NCBI RefSeq assembly: GCF_016632335.1
Contig: NZ_JAEPBG010000008.1
Coordinates: 62,001-126,000, forward strand
DNA: 64,000 nucleotides
Direction of reading: 5' to 3'
From: Noviherbaspirillum pedocola
Lineage (GTDB): Bacteria; Pseudomonadota; Gammaproteobacteria; Burkholderiales; Burkholderiaceae_D
Part shown: positions 17,817 to 26,600 of the stretch, piece by piece
Layout: each line of letters begins with the position of its first letter
How positions within the stretch are numbered: the stretch's first letter is position 1
Notes under the pieces: model-generated
The model's database searches: none
Seen by the model: the letters and a program-made list of their open reading frames with translations, nothing else
What the model was told of the DNA's origin: nothing
Position numbers and translations under genes: made by a program

Positions 17817-18132
17817 GGCAGTTCTCCTGGCTCAACGGCAAAAACGGCTCTCCCGCCTTTCTGCACCGCGAGGCTGATTGACGATGGATTGCCGATCCTT
17901 TCAATGGCACTCCCTGAACCCTTACGCCTGCTGCCGCGGGTCAGGAACGACAAGTCGACCAGGCTAGCGAGCGGACGCCAGGGAAAACAGCATTCCTGCA
18001 AATATATAATTCGACATGCTGCCCGCGGCCGAGTTCCGGACTCGGCATGCGCGAAAAGGGCTTCGACTTATGATTCGAGCGGCAAGATTAAGCGAGCGTT
18101 AAGGCGCGGGCCTGTCAAGGAACTCCGGTCAT
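17817..18132. other. Divergent regulatory region between the two-component genes and a DUF4426 gene
   Basis: About 315 bases. It holds an AT-rich patch with TATAAT on the plus strand (18005-18010), an inverted repeat GCCGAGT-N5-ACTCGGC (18028-18046) and the CTTAA box (18088-18103). This is the only place where promoters for the response regulator (minus) and the DUF4426 protein (plus) can lie. Confidence 0.55.
18088..18103 (-). promoter_or_regulatory. PmrA/QseB-like box in the regulator promoter region
   Basis: On the minus strand: CTTAA, CGCTCG, CTTAA, the same 11-bp repeat as the three other sites. In this orientation it faces the response-regulator gene. The hexamer 11-12 bases downstream (AATCAT) is a poorer -10 than at the other sites. 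It also lies about 30 bp before the first possible start of the DUF4426 gene, or about 90 bp before the better signal-peptide start, so it could serve either side. Confidence 0.55.
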
Positions 18133-18696
18133 ATGCGCCGATCTACCCGCGACAATGCGTTGGTGCCGAATATCTCTTGGATGCGGACAGCAATGAATGC
18201 TCTTTATCGACAGGCAAACACCCGGCATGCATGGCATCCGAGTTTCTCGCCAGCCTTCGTGATTTCCGTGATGCTCCTTGTCGGCCTAGTCATGGCGCCC
18301 GGCGCCGTTCTGGCGCAATCGCATAGCGTCAGCGAAGGGCCTTATGTGCTGCGGGCCAGCACCGTGAGCAGTGAGAGCCTCCCGGAAGAAACGGCGCGTG
18401 CGAACGGCATTCATCACGATCCGCGGCGCGGCGTGCTCAATGTGATGGTGGCGGAGAAAAAGGACCGCGCTTTGCTGACCACGCATGCCCGGGTCCACGC
18501 AGATGCACGGGACCTTACCGGTCAGCGACGCCGCATTCCCATGCGGGAAATCGATTCCAACGGGTCGGTGACCTACCTCGGAACCTACGATTTCGTCGAG
18601 GGAGAAGTCATCGACTTCTTGATCGAAGCCGAACCGATGCGAGGCGACCGCAAGCTCAGGCTGACTTTCCGTGACCGGCTCTGGACGGAAAAATAG
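18133..18696 (+). CDS. DUF4426 family secreted protein
   Basis: 187 residues from the first ATG. The C-terminal 120 residues match DUF4426: GVLNVMVAEKKDRALL, then the DLTGQRRRIPMREI strand pair and VTYLGTYDFVEGEVIDFLI. Members are periplasmic beta-sandwich proteins of unknown role. A clear signal peptide (VISVMLLVGLVMAPGAVLAQ) begins well inside the frame, so ATG at 18181 or 18193 may be the true start; neither has a strong ribosome site. The gene is divergent from the PmrA/QseB-like regulator and shares its control region, so it is a candidate target. Confidence 0.8.
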   Translation: MRRSTRDNALVPNISWMRTAMNALYRQANTRHAWHPSFSPAFVISVMLLVGLVMAPGAVLAQSHSVSEGPYVLRASTVSSESLPEETARANGIHHDPRRGVLNVMVAEKKDRALLTTHARVHADARDLTGQRRRIPMREIDSNGSVTYLGTYDFVEGEVIDFLIEAEPMRGDRKLRLTFRDRLWTEK

Positions 18697-18760
18697 GAGA
18701 TCGCGACAGCCTTGCAGCATGGATCCGGCACCAGGTTTCCTCACACACAATGGAAACATC

Positions 18761-18982
18761 ATGTCAAGCCTATTTGCGAGCAGTGAAGAATTGTCCCGGA
18801 TCAGCGTTTGCATAAGGGAAGTAGGAGCAAGAATCTCGGAGCAGCAGGAAAAGGTGGACCGGGCAAGCAGCGCAGGCCGATTCGCCTATGAGGAACGCGG
18901 TGTGCTGTTTGTCATGGCCGAATTCCTGGAAGTCCTGAAGAGACGCCGCGCCAGGATACTCAGGAATGCGGAACATGCCTGA
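18761..18982 (+). CDS. Small hypothetical protein
   Basis: 73 residues starting MSSLFASSEELSRISV. Two amphipathic helices, strongly charged in the second half (EVLKRRRARILRN); no signal peptide. The start is the in-frame ATG after a weak GGAAA; a longer frame (from 18671) overlaps the DUF4426 gene without support. The family is not recognised. It lies 64 nt after DUF4426 and 72 nt before an MscS-type gene, all on the plus strand. Confidence 0.5.
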   Translation: MSSLFASSEELSRISVCIREVGARISEQQEKVDRASSAGRFAYEERGVLFVMAEFLEVLKRRRARILRNAEHA

Positions 18983-19054
18983 CGATAGGCCATCAGACTT
19001 GCCATGCGCCGATGGCAGGACATGCTCTTATCCTGACGCTGGAAAGGCGATGCC

Positions 19055-20035
19055 GTGCAATCCGAATTGTTGATCGCTTATGAACGCCTGCAGCAGCTGA
19101 TCACGAATGCGATGCGGCTGCTGCCCAGTGCCGCGCTCGGCATCCTGGTCTTCATCCTGTTCCTGTTCACGGCCCGCGGCATCAAGGCCCTGGTGCAGCA
19201 GTTCGCCGCGCGCCGCCGTCATCGCAACCTGGCCCTGGTACTCGGCAGGGTGGCGCAGTGGGGCACGCTGCTGTTCGGCTTGCTTCTTGCCGTCACCATT
19301 GCCTTTCCCTCCTTTACGCCGGCCAACCTCATCAGCGCCCTGGGCATTACCGGCATCGCCATCGGCTTTGCCTTCAAGGACATCTTCGAGAATTTCCTGG
19401 CCGGCATCCTGATACTCGTCACCGAGCCGTTCCGCATCGACGACCAGATCGTGTTCGGCTCCTATGAAGGCACGATAGAAAAGATAGAAACCCGGGCCAC
19501 CACGCTTCGCACGTATGACGGGCGCGCGGTCATCATCCCGAACGCGGAACTGTTCAAGGCCTCCGTCATCGTCAACACCGCACTGGATATCCGCCGCATG
19601 CAGTATGACGTCGGCATCGGCAATGGCGACGATATACAGCTCGCCAAGCATGTGATGCTGGAAGCGGTCCGTGGCGTCGATGGCATTGTCAGCGAGCCGG
19701 TGCCTGATGCGCTGGTGATCGGCTATGGCGATTACAACGTGACGATACGCCTGCGCTGGTGGATCAAGCCACCACGCCGCGCCGACGCGCTCGACATTAC
19801 CGACAAGGTGCTGGAACGCGTCAAGCTGGCGCTGACGGTGCACGGCATCGATCTTCCGTTCCCGACCAGTCAGCTGCTCTTCCATGACCAGACCGAAGAC
19901 ACCGATGGCGACCGCAAGCAGCAGCGCGAAGGCTGGCCGGCGGCAAACGGCAGCCAGGTTCCTGCGCCGCGCAGCATCGCCGGCGCCATCCATGCACGAG
20001 GCGCGCCTGCGCGAAGCGATGGCGTCGCGCAATGA
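19055..20035 (+). CDS. Second MscS-family mechanosensitive channel
   Basis: 326 residues. Two or three N-terminal membrane segments precede the pore and beta domain: ALGITGIAIGFAFKDIFENF, then LAGILILVTEPFRIDDQIVF and YDGRAVIIPNAELFKASVIV, classical small-conductance MscS signatures. The length is close to E. coli MscS (286) plus a hydrophilic C-terminal tail of about 45 residues rich in Gly, Arg and Ala. The start is GTG at 19055 with GGAAAGG 8-9 nt upstream. It is unlike the MscS at 10740-11804 in its flanking parts, so the block has two distinct tension-gated channels. Confidence 0.9.
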   Translation: MQSELLIAYERLQQLITNAMRLLPSAALGILVFILFLFTARGIKALVQQFAARRRHRNLALVLGRVAQWGTLLFGLLLAVTIAFPSFTPANLISALGITGIAIGFAFKDIFENFLAGILILVTEPFRIDDQIVFGSYEGTIEKIETRATTLRTYDGRAVIIPNAELFKASVIVNTALDIRRMQYDVGIGNGDDIQLAKHVMLEAVRGVDGIVSEPVPDALVIGYGDYNVTIRLRWWIKPPRRADALDITDKVLERVKLALTVHGIDLPFPTSQLLFHDQTEDTDGDRKQQREGWPAANGSQVPAPRSIAGAIHARGAPARSDGVAQ

Positions 20036-20421
20036 AGACGTTGACAGGGATAGCGCGCCCGCCATTGTCCGCGCCACCGCCTCGCAGGCGGCACGGCATG
20101 GCAGGCAGCAGGGGCAAGTCGTTGCCGCGGCGTTGGCAGGCGGCCATGTTCGCTGGCCTGGCATGTCCTCTGCAGCGCCCGTGCGCACCTGGCTTGCGAT
20201 TGGCGGGAGGACCATGGAACTGAGCGATGCAGAGAAGATCCATGTGCGCAGCACGGCAAGTTGCAAGCATGACCGATGGAAAAAGGCCCTGCACGGCGCC
20301 AGGCATGACGGCGTGTCCTGGCCTTGAAAACGAATCGTGGCGCGGCGCCCGCGTCCCGGAAAAGCGATGCAGCCCGACATGTCACCGCTGAGCATCATGC
20401 ACACGATGAAAAGGAGATCCC
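20036..20421. other. Intergenic stretch, no gene seen
   Basis: About 385 bases between two plus-strand genes. Several short frames exist but none has family features or a ribosome site. No CTTAA box is present here. It presumably contains the promoter of the beta/gamma-crystallin-like gene at 20422. Confidence 0.45.
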
Positions 20422-20889
20422 ATGCGAAACCTGCCAAGAGTGTTCTTTCCCGCGGCCTGCGCACTGTTTTTCGCGCACGCATACGCCGCAAGCCCTGGCC
20501 CGGATGCAAAACCCGCCGGCATTCCGCTCGCGCCGGTCGTATCGCCGGAGCTGATCATCGCGCCGACCGAAGTGCGCACCGACCCGACTCTTGCGAAAGG
20601 CTGCTGGGTAAGGCTGTTTCCGGAGCCTGCATTCAAGGGTACCGATGACTTGACGATCGCTGGACCGGTCGCGCTGCCTTCGCTGCACACTCCGGCGGGC
20701 GGGGTCTACTGGAAACACAAGACGGAAAGCGTGATCGTTGGACCGAAAGCCACTGTCTCGATATTCGAGAACCAGCGATACAGTCACCAGACCGCGACCC
20801 TGGCGCCCGGCACGCGCGAGCCGCAGTTACGCGGCAACCTGAAGTTCACACAGTCGATCGATTCACTGAAAATCGATTGCGCGCCTTGA
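20422..20889 (+). CDS. Secreted beta/gamma-crystallin-like protein
   Basis: 155 residues. Signal peptide (about 1-22, ending AYAAS), a proline-rich linker, then a domain from residue 60: GCWVRLFPEPAFKGTDDLTI and, after a central W-x-x-K-x-E-S-V, ATVSIFENQRYSHQTATLAP and SLKIDC. Each half has the aromatic-x6-Gly type strand motif of Greek-key beta/gamma crystallins, and two cysteines (first and last) could form a disulfide. Some microbial members bind Ca2+. The assignment is by motif shape, moderately sure. Ribosome site AAAAGGAG. A paralogue on the other strand is at 22087-22638. Confidence 0.7.
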   Translation: MRNLPRVFFPAACALFFAHAYAASPGPDAKPAGIPLAPVVSPELIIAPTEVRTDPTLAKGCWVRLFPEPAFKGTDDLTIAGPVALPSLHTPAGGVYWKHKTESVIVGPKATVSIFENQRYSHQTATLAPGTREPQLRGNLKFTQSIDSLKIDCAP

Positions 20890-21228
20890 GCATGGTTGCT
20901 TGCCGACGACGCAGCACGGCGGGCTGACGTTGCCCGTCGCCGTAGTCTGCTGCAGCTTAGCGGACCCTGAAGAGGCTTCCTCCATGTGACGGAACGACTG
21001 CAACACGGCAGTCGCAACAGCGACCGGTATGCGGGCGCGCCTGGGCTGGTTAATCCCGGCTTAACCTTGGAGACCTATGCTCGTTAAGCACAGCACCGGC
21101 GCGCGCGCGGCCCGAGATGGCGGGCGCAACAACGCCGCATGCATACGGCGGGCCATGGATTGCGTCTTCAGAATCGCGGAACTGCACCGCATGCGAAAAC
21201 GTATCTTCAACATACTGGAGGACAACCA
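20890..21228. other. Leader and promoter region of the DUF4142 gene
   Basis: About 340 bases. It holds the CTTAA-type promoter (21050-21081), followed by a predicted leader of about 140 nt before the ATG at 21229. A further GTTAAG half-site lies at 21082-21087 just after the -10. No gene is seen. Confidence 0.6.
21050..21081 (+). promoter_or_regulatory. PmrA/QseB-like box with a -10 hexamer upstream of the DUF4142 gene
   Basis: On the plus strand: a first half-site (G)TTAA starting at 21050, then CTTAA (21060-21064) 11 bp later, then exactly 11 bases, then TATGCT (21076-21081) as a -10. Predicted transcription start near 21088. Its first half-site is GTTAA rather than CTTAA, otherwise the layout equals those at 15212-15244 and 26601-26633. 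Confidence 0.65.
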
Positions 21229-21993
21229 ATGAGAACCGACAACCCGATCAGGAGCGCCATCGGCGTCACCGCGCTGGCAATGGCCTTGTGCGCGCCGCTG
21301 GCCCATGCGCAGACCGGCGCGACTTCCGGCACGAAGAGTTCGAGCACGGACTTGTCCAGCACATCCGGATCTTCCGCATCGAAGCCCGCGAGCAGCGACA
21401 AGCTTGCAGCTGCCGACGGGCAGATGATGCGGGATCTCGCCCAGGGCAACCTGGCGGAGATATCGGTCGCCAGCCTGGCCATGGAAAAAAGCAAGGATGA
21501 ACAGGTCCGGAACTACGCGAAGATACTGATCAACGATCACACCGACGCGGCCGAGAAGCTGAAAAACCTCGCGCAAAAGAAGGATGTCACCCTGCCGGAC
21601 CATCCCAATGCCAAGCAGGAGGCGGAAAGGAAAAAGCTGCGCAAGCTGTCCGGCGACAAGTTCGACCGGCAATTCCTGCAGCAGGCAGGCGTTGCCGACC
21701 ATCGGCATACGCATGACCTGCTGGTCAAGATACAGAAGCAGGCCAAGGACCAGGACCTGATCCAGGTCGCATCGGGCCTGCTTCCCGTCATTGACAAGCA
21801 TCTCGACGCTGCTCTCAAGATGACCGGTCCGCACCCGGTGTCCAACGGCGCATCCAACGGTGCCGGACACGCAAGCCACCCGGTTGCATCCGGCAGCGCG
21901 GCATTCACCGGCCGGCCGGGCGCCAACAACGTCAACCTGGGCGCAAGCACCCCCGACAGCAGCAACAGCGGTTCGGCCACGGGCTCGAAGTAA
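21229..21993 (+). CDS. DUF4142 family secreted protein (ferritin-like fold)
   Basis: 254 residues. Signal peptide (about 1-25, ending AHAQ), a Ser/Thr/Lys-rich spacer, then the DUF4142 domain (about 57-195) with four predicted long helices: DGQMMRDLAQGNLAEISVAS, then EQVRNYAKILINDHTDAAEK, ADHRHTHDLL and PVIDKHLDAALK. The His/Glu/Asp pattern is ferritin-like, but metal binding is not shown for the family. A low-complexity Ser/Gly/Asn tail follows. Start: GGAGGA six nt before the ATG. It has the CTTAA box upstream and a degraded relative at 7351-7579. Confidence 0.88.
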   Translation: MRTDNPIRSAIGVTALAMALCAPLAHAQTGATSGTKSSSTDLSSTSGSSASKPASSDKLAAADGQMMRDLAQGNLAEISVASLAMEKSKDEQVRNYAKILINDHTDAAEKLKNLAQKKDVTLPDHPNAKQEAERKKLRKLSGDKFDRQFLQQAGVADHRHTHDLLVKIQKQAKDQDLIQVASGLLPVIDKHLDAALKMTGPHPVSNGASNGAGHASHPVASGSAAFTGRPGANNVNLGASTPDSSNSGSATGSK

Positions 21994-22014
21994 GACTGCG
22001 CATCATGCGCCGTT

Positions 22015-22047
22015 GCATCGGCTGGAAGGGACCTCTCCAGCCGATGC
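22015..22047. terminator. Hairpin between convergent DUF4142 and crystallin-like genes
   Basis: A perfect 12-bp inverted repeat, GCATCGGCTGGA / TCCAGCCGATGC, with a 9-base loop, 22 nt after the DUF4142 stop and 40 nt from the end of the convergent gene. No T-run follows, so it may act as a bidirectional or Rho-assisted terminator. A smaller palindrome (GCGCAT-C-ATGCGC) precedes it. Confidence 0.6.
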
Positions 22048-22086
22048 GCCGCAGGCAGCGGCCCGCGCCCCGCGGTCGTGCGCCAT

Positions 22087-22638
22087 TCACCCCCTGCAAT
22101 CGACCTTCAGCGATTCGACGCCGTGCAGAAAGCCGCTGTTCCGGCGCAGGTCCTGCAGCACCTCGTTGGGCCGCAGGGTTACCGGGTGGCCCCGGTAGCC
22201 CGGCTCGGGAAGTATCGTGACCAGCGCGTCGGGGCCGATGCTGACGCCGTCCATCTTCCTCGACCAGTCCTCGCCCGCCACGGTCTTCAGATCGGGCATG
22301 TATTTGGCTCCGATGATGGTCATGCTTGCGCTGCCCCCGGCCGCGCCGAGGTTGTCCATCAGCCGCAACCAGCATCCGCCGCCGTCATGGCGCGGCGGAC
22401 GGTCCGGATCGTTGGCGGGAACTATCGCCAGCACCGGCGCCTGGCGTGCATCGCGCCCGCCGTTGCCGGCATCGTTCCTGGAAGCATCGGCCCGTGCAGA
22501 GGACCGCATGTCATGTCTCGGTTTCGCGCCTTCCGCGCCTGCTCCGGGTGAAAGCGGCTGCGCCCCTGCCAGAGCACAACTCAATGCCATGGCCGCGCCA
22601 AGTACCGCGGATACGGCTCGCCTGATTCTCCTATCCAT
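22087..22638 (-). CDS. Secreted beta/gamma-crystallin-like protein, paralogue of 20422-20889
   Basis: 183 residues. Signal peptide (about 1-27, ending LAGAQ), a long polar linker (about 28-88, Asp/Arg/Gly-rich), then GGCWLRLMDN, SMTIIGAKYMPDLKT, DGVSIGPDALVTILPEPGYR and SLKVDC. Shared with the paralogue are the GCW-LRL opening, the SVxIGP strand, the second crystallin motif (V-x-I-x-x-x-x-x-YxG) and the SLKxDC end. The first crystallin motif is poor here. It lies 99 nt downstream of the AsmA gene on the same strand and may end that operon. Confidence 0.65.
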   Translation of the reverse strand: MDRRIRRAVSAVLGAAMALSCALAGAQPLSPGAGAEGAKPRHDMRSSARADASRNDAGNGGRDARQAPVLAIVPANDPDRPPRHDGGGCWLRLMDNLGAAGGSASMTIIGAKYMPDLKTVAGEDWSRKMDGVSIGPDALVTILPEPGYRGHPVTLRPNEVLQDLRRNSGFLHGVESLKVDCRG

Positions 22639-22737
22639 ATTGCCTCCATGAAGCAGGTTGAAAGAGCGCGACCGCTATGGTCACGCGCGAAGAAGCGTTG
22701 CCCCGCAACCGGGCGGATAATGCCCGGCCTGGGCGTG

Positions 22738-25605
22738 TCAATGCGGCGGCAGCCTGTTGCAGTCGGCATGACCCTGCTTCGCCAAGCCGGGCTCGATGAA
22801 CGCCAGGAGCGCCGCCGGCGGCGCAATCGCGCCCAGCACCATGGCGGCCGCGCCGCGCGCGGCCAGGCTGGCCCATGCGGGATGAAAGTCCGGGCGCCTG
22901 AAGCTGCCTTCCAGCAGCAGCGGCGCGCGCGCGGAGAGCAGGCTGGCGTCCTTCGGATGCGGCAGGATGCGCAGGTCGTAATGCTCGCTGCGCAGGCTGA
23001 TGGCGCCCTCCATCGTGAATCTGGTGTCGGTCGTGTCGAGAAGCGCGGTCCCGATCGAAAGGGCGCCGCGCCGGGCGCGGGCGCCGATATAGGCGCAGTT
23101 CAGGTTGACGGTGCGCTCGCCCTGCCGCTTCAGGAGCAGCGTCTCCCCGAGATCCAGGCCGGCCAGCTCGACCAGTTCCGCATTGAGCCTGCCGCGGTCC
23201 ATCGCGAGCCAGGCGCGGCCGTCAATGGCGCCCAGCATCTTTGCAACCGACTCGCCGCGGGTCCGGAAGCTGCCATGCCCATGTATCCGTCCGGCGCTGC
23301 CAGCCGCCAGCGGGAACGGCCGCAGCAATTGCGCCAGACTGACACGCTCGACATCGAGCTTCAGGCGTCCCCGCACCGGCCGCTCTCCCGGCTTGTCGAC
23401 CAGGTGCAGGTACATCTTCACCGTGCCGCCGCCGACGCCCGCCACCAGCGGCGTCAGGCGCAGCCGTCCGTCCTGTACCCGGAAGGACAGGCGCAGGCTG
23501 TGGATCGGGTAATTGCCGGCGTCCACGCGCGCGGCCGCATATCGTATGTCGGCATCGAAGCCACGAAAACTCGGGAAGTCGAAATTCGCATCTGGGAATA
23601 CCTTGCTCTGCTTGCCGGGCGCGGCGCCGACGATGCCGGCAAGATCCTGCAGGTCGAGCAACGATGAATGCAGCCGCGCCCTTACGCGCGGCTTCGCAGC
23701 GCGGTTGTCCACCTCCATCCAGCCCGACAGGTCACTGTCACCCACCCTGCCGCTGAAGTCGGAGAAGCGCCATAGCCCATCCTGCATGGTGAGCGCGCCC
23801 GTGAGGCGGTAATGCGGCAACTCGGGCAGGCGGAACCTGACTACGGGTTCGATCCGGCGCGGATTCGGTCCGCGGATATCGAGCGTCGACTGCAGCCGCC
23901 TGTCGCCGAACGGCGCGGCAAGCGCGCCGACGATATGCGCCCTGGTGTCAAGCGCAGTCACATGCAGATCGAACGGAAATTCGTCGGCACCCGGCAGCCG
24001 CGCCAGCGGCGCGGCGCTGCCGTCGACCCGAAACGGCCTCTTCTCGAACCGCCCGCGGCCGCGGACGCGAAGCCGCTCCGGTCCACCGGACAGCCGCAGC
24101 GTGAAGTCGGTGCCGGCGGCGTCGCGATAGCGGATGCGGCCCATGTCCGCGTCGTGCGGGTCGGTCGTGACGTTGATGTCCGCATCCAGCAGGCCGGCAA
24201 AGCGCTGCCCGAGCCCGAATGGCGCAAGCGCCTCGGACAGCCTGAGGTGCTCGATATGCGCCTGCAACGCCGCGCTGACTTGCCCGGTGCCAAAGCCGGT
24301 CGCTTCTGCTTTCGCTGTCGCAAAGCCGTCGCCTGCGCCCTGGTATCGAAGCGCAAGGCGCGCCTTGCGCGGCGCTTGCGCGGCCTGCAGTTCGATTCGT
24401 CCCGAAATCCGATCACTCCCGACGGCGAAGCGGATCGGGTCCAGCATGAGGTCGCCATTGTGCAAGGACAGGTCCAGCGCCAGGTCGTGCACGGCAGGAT
24501 CGCTGCCGGTGAGCCGGCCCACGGCCAGATACGCCTGCGCATCGAGCGCATCGAGCCGGCTCCATGCCGATGCCTGCTGTCCGGCCTGATGCGCGCTCGC
24601 GGCATGGGCTTTCCATGTGGCGGCGATTTGCCTTGCAAGGTCGAAGCGGATCGCCGGCGCGTTCAGGTCGGCACGCAAGGAAGGCCGGGATCCGGACAGG
24701 TCCAGCGCGATCGAACCTTGCAGCTGCGACCCGCCCGAGCGCGCCTGCAGATCCGTCAGCGCCCATTTGCCGCCGCTGCCGGAAAGACGGCCCTCGGCCG
24801 TGAAGCCGTGATCGCTCGAGTGATTGCGGTCACCCGGCACGAGTCGGAACAGACTGTCGCCCTCGAGGTTCACCCGCATGTCCGATGCCCTTTGCGCCAA
24901 CGGCCATCCAAGGCTGCCGCTGGCGGAAAGGCGCAGGAGCGCGGAAGAGAGATGCAGCGTGAACGGATAGGTGCCGTCGCTCCCATGTGCCGCGCGCTGC
25001 AATGTCGGTCCGTGTGCATCGAGCCGATAGGCCTGGCCGGCCAGGGTGCCGTTCGCCGTCAGGGTCAGGCCCTGAGCGCTGTCCGTGCTGGCCTCCAGCC
25101 GCTGAAGCCTTGCCGTGAACGGATTCCTGGTGCCCGGGCCGTCGTAGGCCAGCATGCCATTGCTCATCGACAAGTGCTCAACGAGCGGCGGCCACAGCGC
25201 TGACGCGACGCCGCTCCTGCTGCCATGGGCCGTGCCGCCGATGTGCCAGCTGACCAGGCCCTGCGTGGTTTTCTGCAGATAGAGCGCCGGCGCCTGCAGC
25301 CTGAGTTCCGGCAATACCAGGCGGCCATGCGCGAGCGCGCGCAAGCTTATTGCGACGGTCGCCGACTGTACCGTCAGCATATCGGGATAGTGGCTCCAAT
25401 CCGGATTGGCGATCTTCAGCCGCGAAGCATGCACGCGGGTCGTCAGCCCGTAATCGATGCTCAAATCGCCCTCGATGCGCACGTCGCGCCCTACGGCGGC
25501 GCCGGCCGCGAACTCCACAAGCTGCCTTGCAAACAGCAAGGCGGCCCCTAGGAGGATGGCGCACAGCGCGAGCATCACCCCGGCCCATCGAAGAATCCTG
25601 GCCAT
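22738..25605 (-). CDS. AsmA family protein
   Basis: 955 residues. One N-terminal membrane helix (about 8-27) anchors a very large periplasmic part, as in AsmA/TamB-like proteins, which bridge the periplasm and are linked to lipid transport and outer-membrane homeostasis. Family signatures are the N-terminal block with VEFAAGAAVGRDVRIEGDLS and RVHASRLKIANPDW, plus the C-terminal AsmA_2 region with RDHGRFRTRGES-like GHGSFRTRGESVAKMLGAIDG, then DRGRLNAELVELAG. A final hydrophobic segment (AAMVLGAIAPPAALLAFI) precedes the C-terminal cysteine-containing end. It follows the YSC84 gene by 33 nt and is probably co-transcribed from the CTTAA promoter. Confidence 0.88.
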   Translation of the reverse strand: MARILRWAGVMLALCAILLGAALLFARQLVEFAAGAAVGRDVRIEGDLSIDYGLTTRVHASRLKIANPDWSHYPDMLTVQSATVAISLRALAHGRLVLPELRLQAPALYLQKTTQGLVSWHIGGTAHGSRSGVASALWPPLVEHLSMSNGMLAYDGPGTRNPFTARLQRLEASTDSAQGLTLTANGTLAGQAYRLDAHGPTLQRAAHGSDGTYPFTLHLSSALLRLSASGSLGWPLAQRASDMRVNLEGDSLFRLVPGDRNHSSDHGFTAEGRLSGSGGKWALTDLQARSGGSQLQGSIALDLSGSRPSLRADLNAPAIRFDLARQIAATWKAHAASAHQAGQQASAWSRLDALDAQAYLAVGRLTGSDPAVHDLALDLSLHNGDLMLDPIRFAVGSDRISGRIELQAAQAPRKARLALRYQGAGDGFATAKAEATGFGTGQVSAALQAHIEHLRLSEALAPFGLGQRFAGLLDADINVTTDPHDADMGRIRYRDAAGTDFTLRLSGGPERLRVRGRGRFEKRPFRVDGSAAPLARLPGADEFPFDLHVTALDTRAHIVGALAAPFGDRRLQSTLDIRGPNPRRIEPVVRFRLPELPHYRLTGALTMQDGLWRFSDFSGRVGDSDLSGWMEVDNRAAKPRVRARLHSSLLDLQDLAGIVGAAPGKQSKVFPDANFDFPSFRGFDADIRYAAARVDAGNYPIHSLRLSFRVQDGRLRLTPLVAGVGGGTVKMYLHLVDKPGERPVRGRLKLDVERVSLAQLLRPFPLAAGSAGRIHGHGSFRTRGESVAKMLGAIDGRAWLAMDRGRLNAELVELAGLDLGETLLLKRQGERTVNLNCAYIGARARRGALSIGTALLDTTDTRFTMEGAISLRSEHYDLRILPHPKDASLLSARAPLLLEGSFRRPDFHPAWASLAARGAAAMVLGAIAPPAALLAFIEPGLAKQGHADCNRLPPH

Positions 25606-25638
25606 GTCGGCGCAAGGCCGGCTTGCGCCGGCCCTGCC

Positions 25639-26367
25639 TCATTTGCCGGTTGGCAGCGCCTGCTTCAACGCATCGGCCTCAGTGCTGCTCACCTTGCCGT
25701 TCACTATGTCCTTCGCGCTGGCGTCGGTCTTGTAGAACGCCTTGGTGTCGCTGACGTCCCGGTGAATGTCGGATACGCCGACGCTGGCATTGGCGTAGGC
25801 GCCCTTGGTGTCGGCCCACACGATGATATCGCCGTGCCCGACGTCCGCCTGTGCCTTGCCGGTGTAATTGACGATCGTCAGTCCGGCATTGGCGTTGAGC
25901 GAGAAATTATTGTCGTCCATGAACTTGCTGACAGCCTTATCGTTCATCAGCAGCATCGCGATCGACCCGGCTTCGGCGCCGCCCTGCAGGCCGATGCTGA
26001 CGCCGCCCATATTGTAGAAAACCGGGTTGCTCCACTTGTGCCCGGAATGCGTGAGCATCACGCCCTCGCCGCCATGGATACCGATGCCCCAGCCGCCGCG
26101 GCCATAGGTCGGCACGAGGAAAACGCCCTTGGACTGTTCGAGCAACTGCTTGACGTTGGGATCGGCTTTCATCTTTTCGACCACCGTCCTGGCTTCCCTG
26201 ACCTGTTCCATGGTGTCCGACGCATCGTAGGACTTGCCGGCTGCAGCCTTGCTGGCGGCTGGCTGCGGCGAGGTGTTCTGCGCCATGCCCGGAGCGGCAA
26301 GGCTCATCAGCAACAGCGAAGCAGAGGTCAGGGTCAGCAGTTTGATTCTGGTGCGCGTGGTAGCCAT
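25639..26367 (-). CDS. YSC84-family lipid-binding protein (first copy)
   Basis: 242 residues. Signal peptide (about 1-29, ending GMAQ) and a YSC84/Ysc84-type domain (formerly DUF500) with SKGVFLVPTYGRGGWGIGIHG, then GVSIGLQGGAEAGSIAMLLM and the ending ADTKGAYANASVGVSDIHRD. In eukaryotes the domain binds phosphoinositides and actin; bacterial secreted forms are poorly known, presumed envelope lipid binders. Start: AAGGAG seven nt before the ATG at 26367. It is preceded by a CTTAA-box promoter with a leader of about 225 nt and followed by AsmA. A paralogue is at 32799-33509. Confidence 0.88.
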   Translation of the reverse strand: MATTRTRIKLLTLTSASLLLMSLAAPGMAQNTSPQPAASKAAAGKSYDASDTMEQVREARTVVEKMKADPNVKQLLEQSKGVFLVPTYGRGGWGIGIHGGEGVMLTHSGHKWSNPVFYNMGGVSIGLQGGAEAGSIAMLLMNDKAVSKFMDDNNFSLNANAGLTIVNYTGKAQADVGHGDIIVWADTKGAYANASVGVSDIHRDVSDTKAFYKTDASAKDIVNGKVSSTEADALKQALPTGK

Positions 26368-26600
26368 TGAATGTTCTCCTTGAAGACTGGTGGGATCCCC
26401 GCGGCGGCGGCATCCCGAAGCCTGCGCGAACGGTCGGTTCTGCCGCTGACTGGACGATGCCCGGGCAAGGACGTCTCCGGCGATACAACCCTGCCCGCGC
26501 GTCCTGGCCGTCCGCTGCATGCGTCCATCCCATTCCTGCGTGCGATGAGAATGAACGCGCGAGAAGCGTCGCAAGGACGGTGCCTTGCGTGCATGCTCCT

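Noticed and set aside
20036-20421. Search for a fifth CTTAA box before the first crystallin-like gene
   Set aside because: No paired CTTAA/TTAAG repeats with 11-bp spacing in this gap, so the gene is not placed in the proposed regulon.
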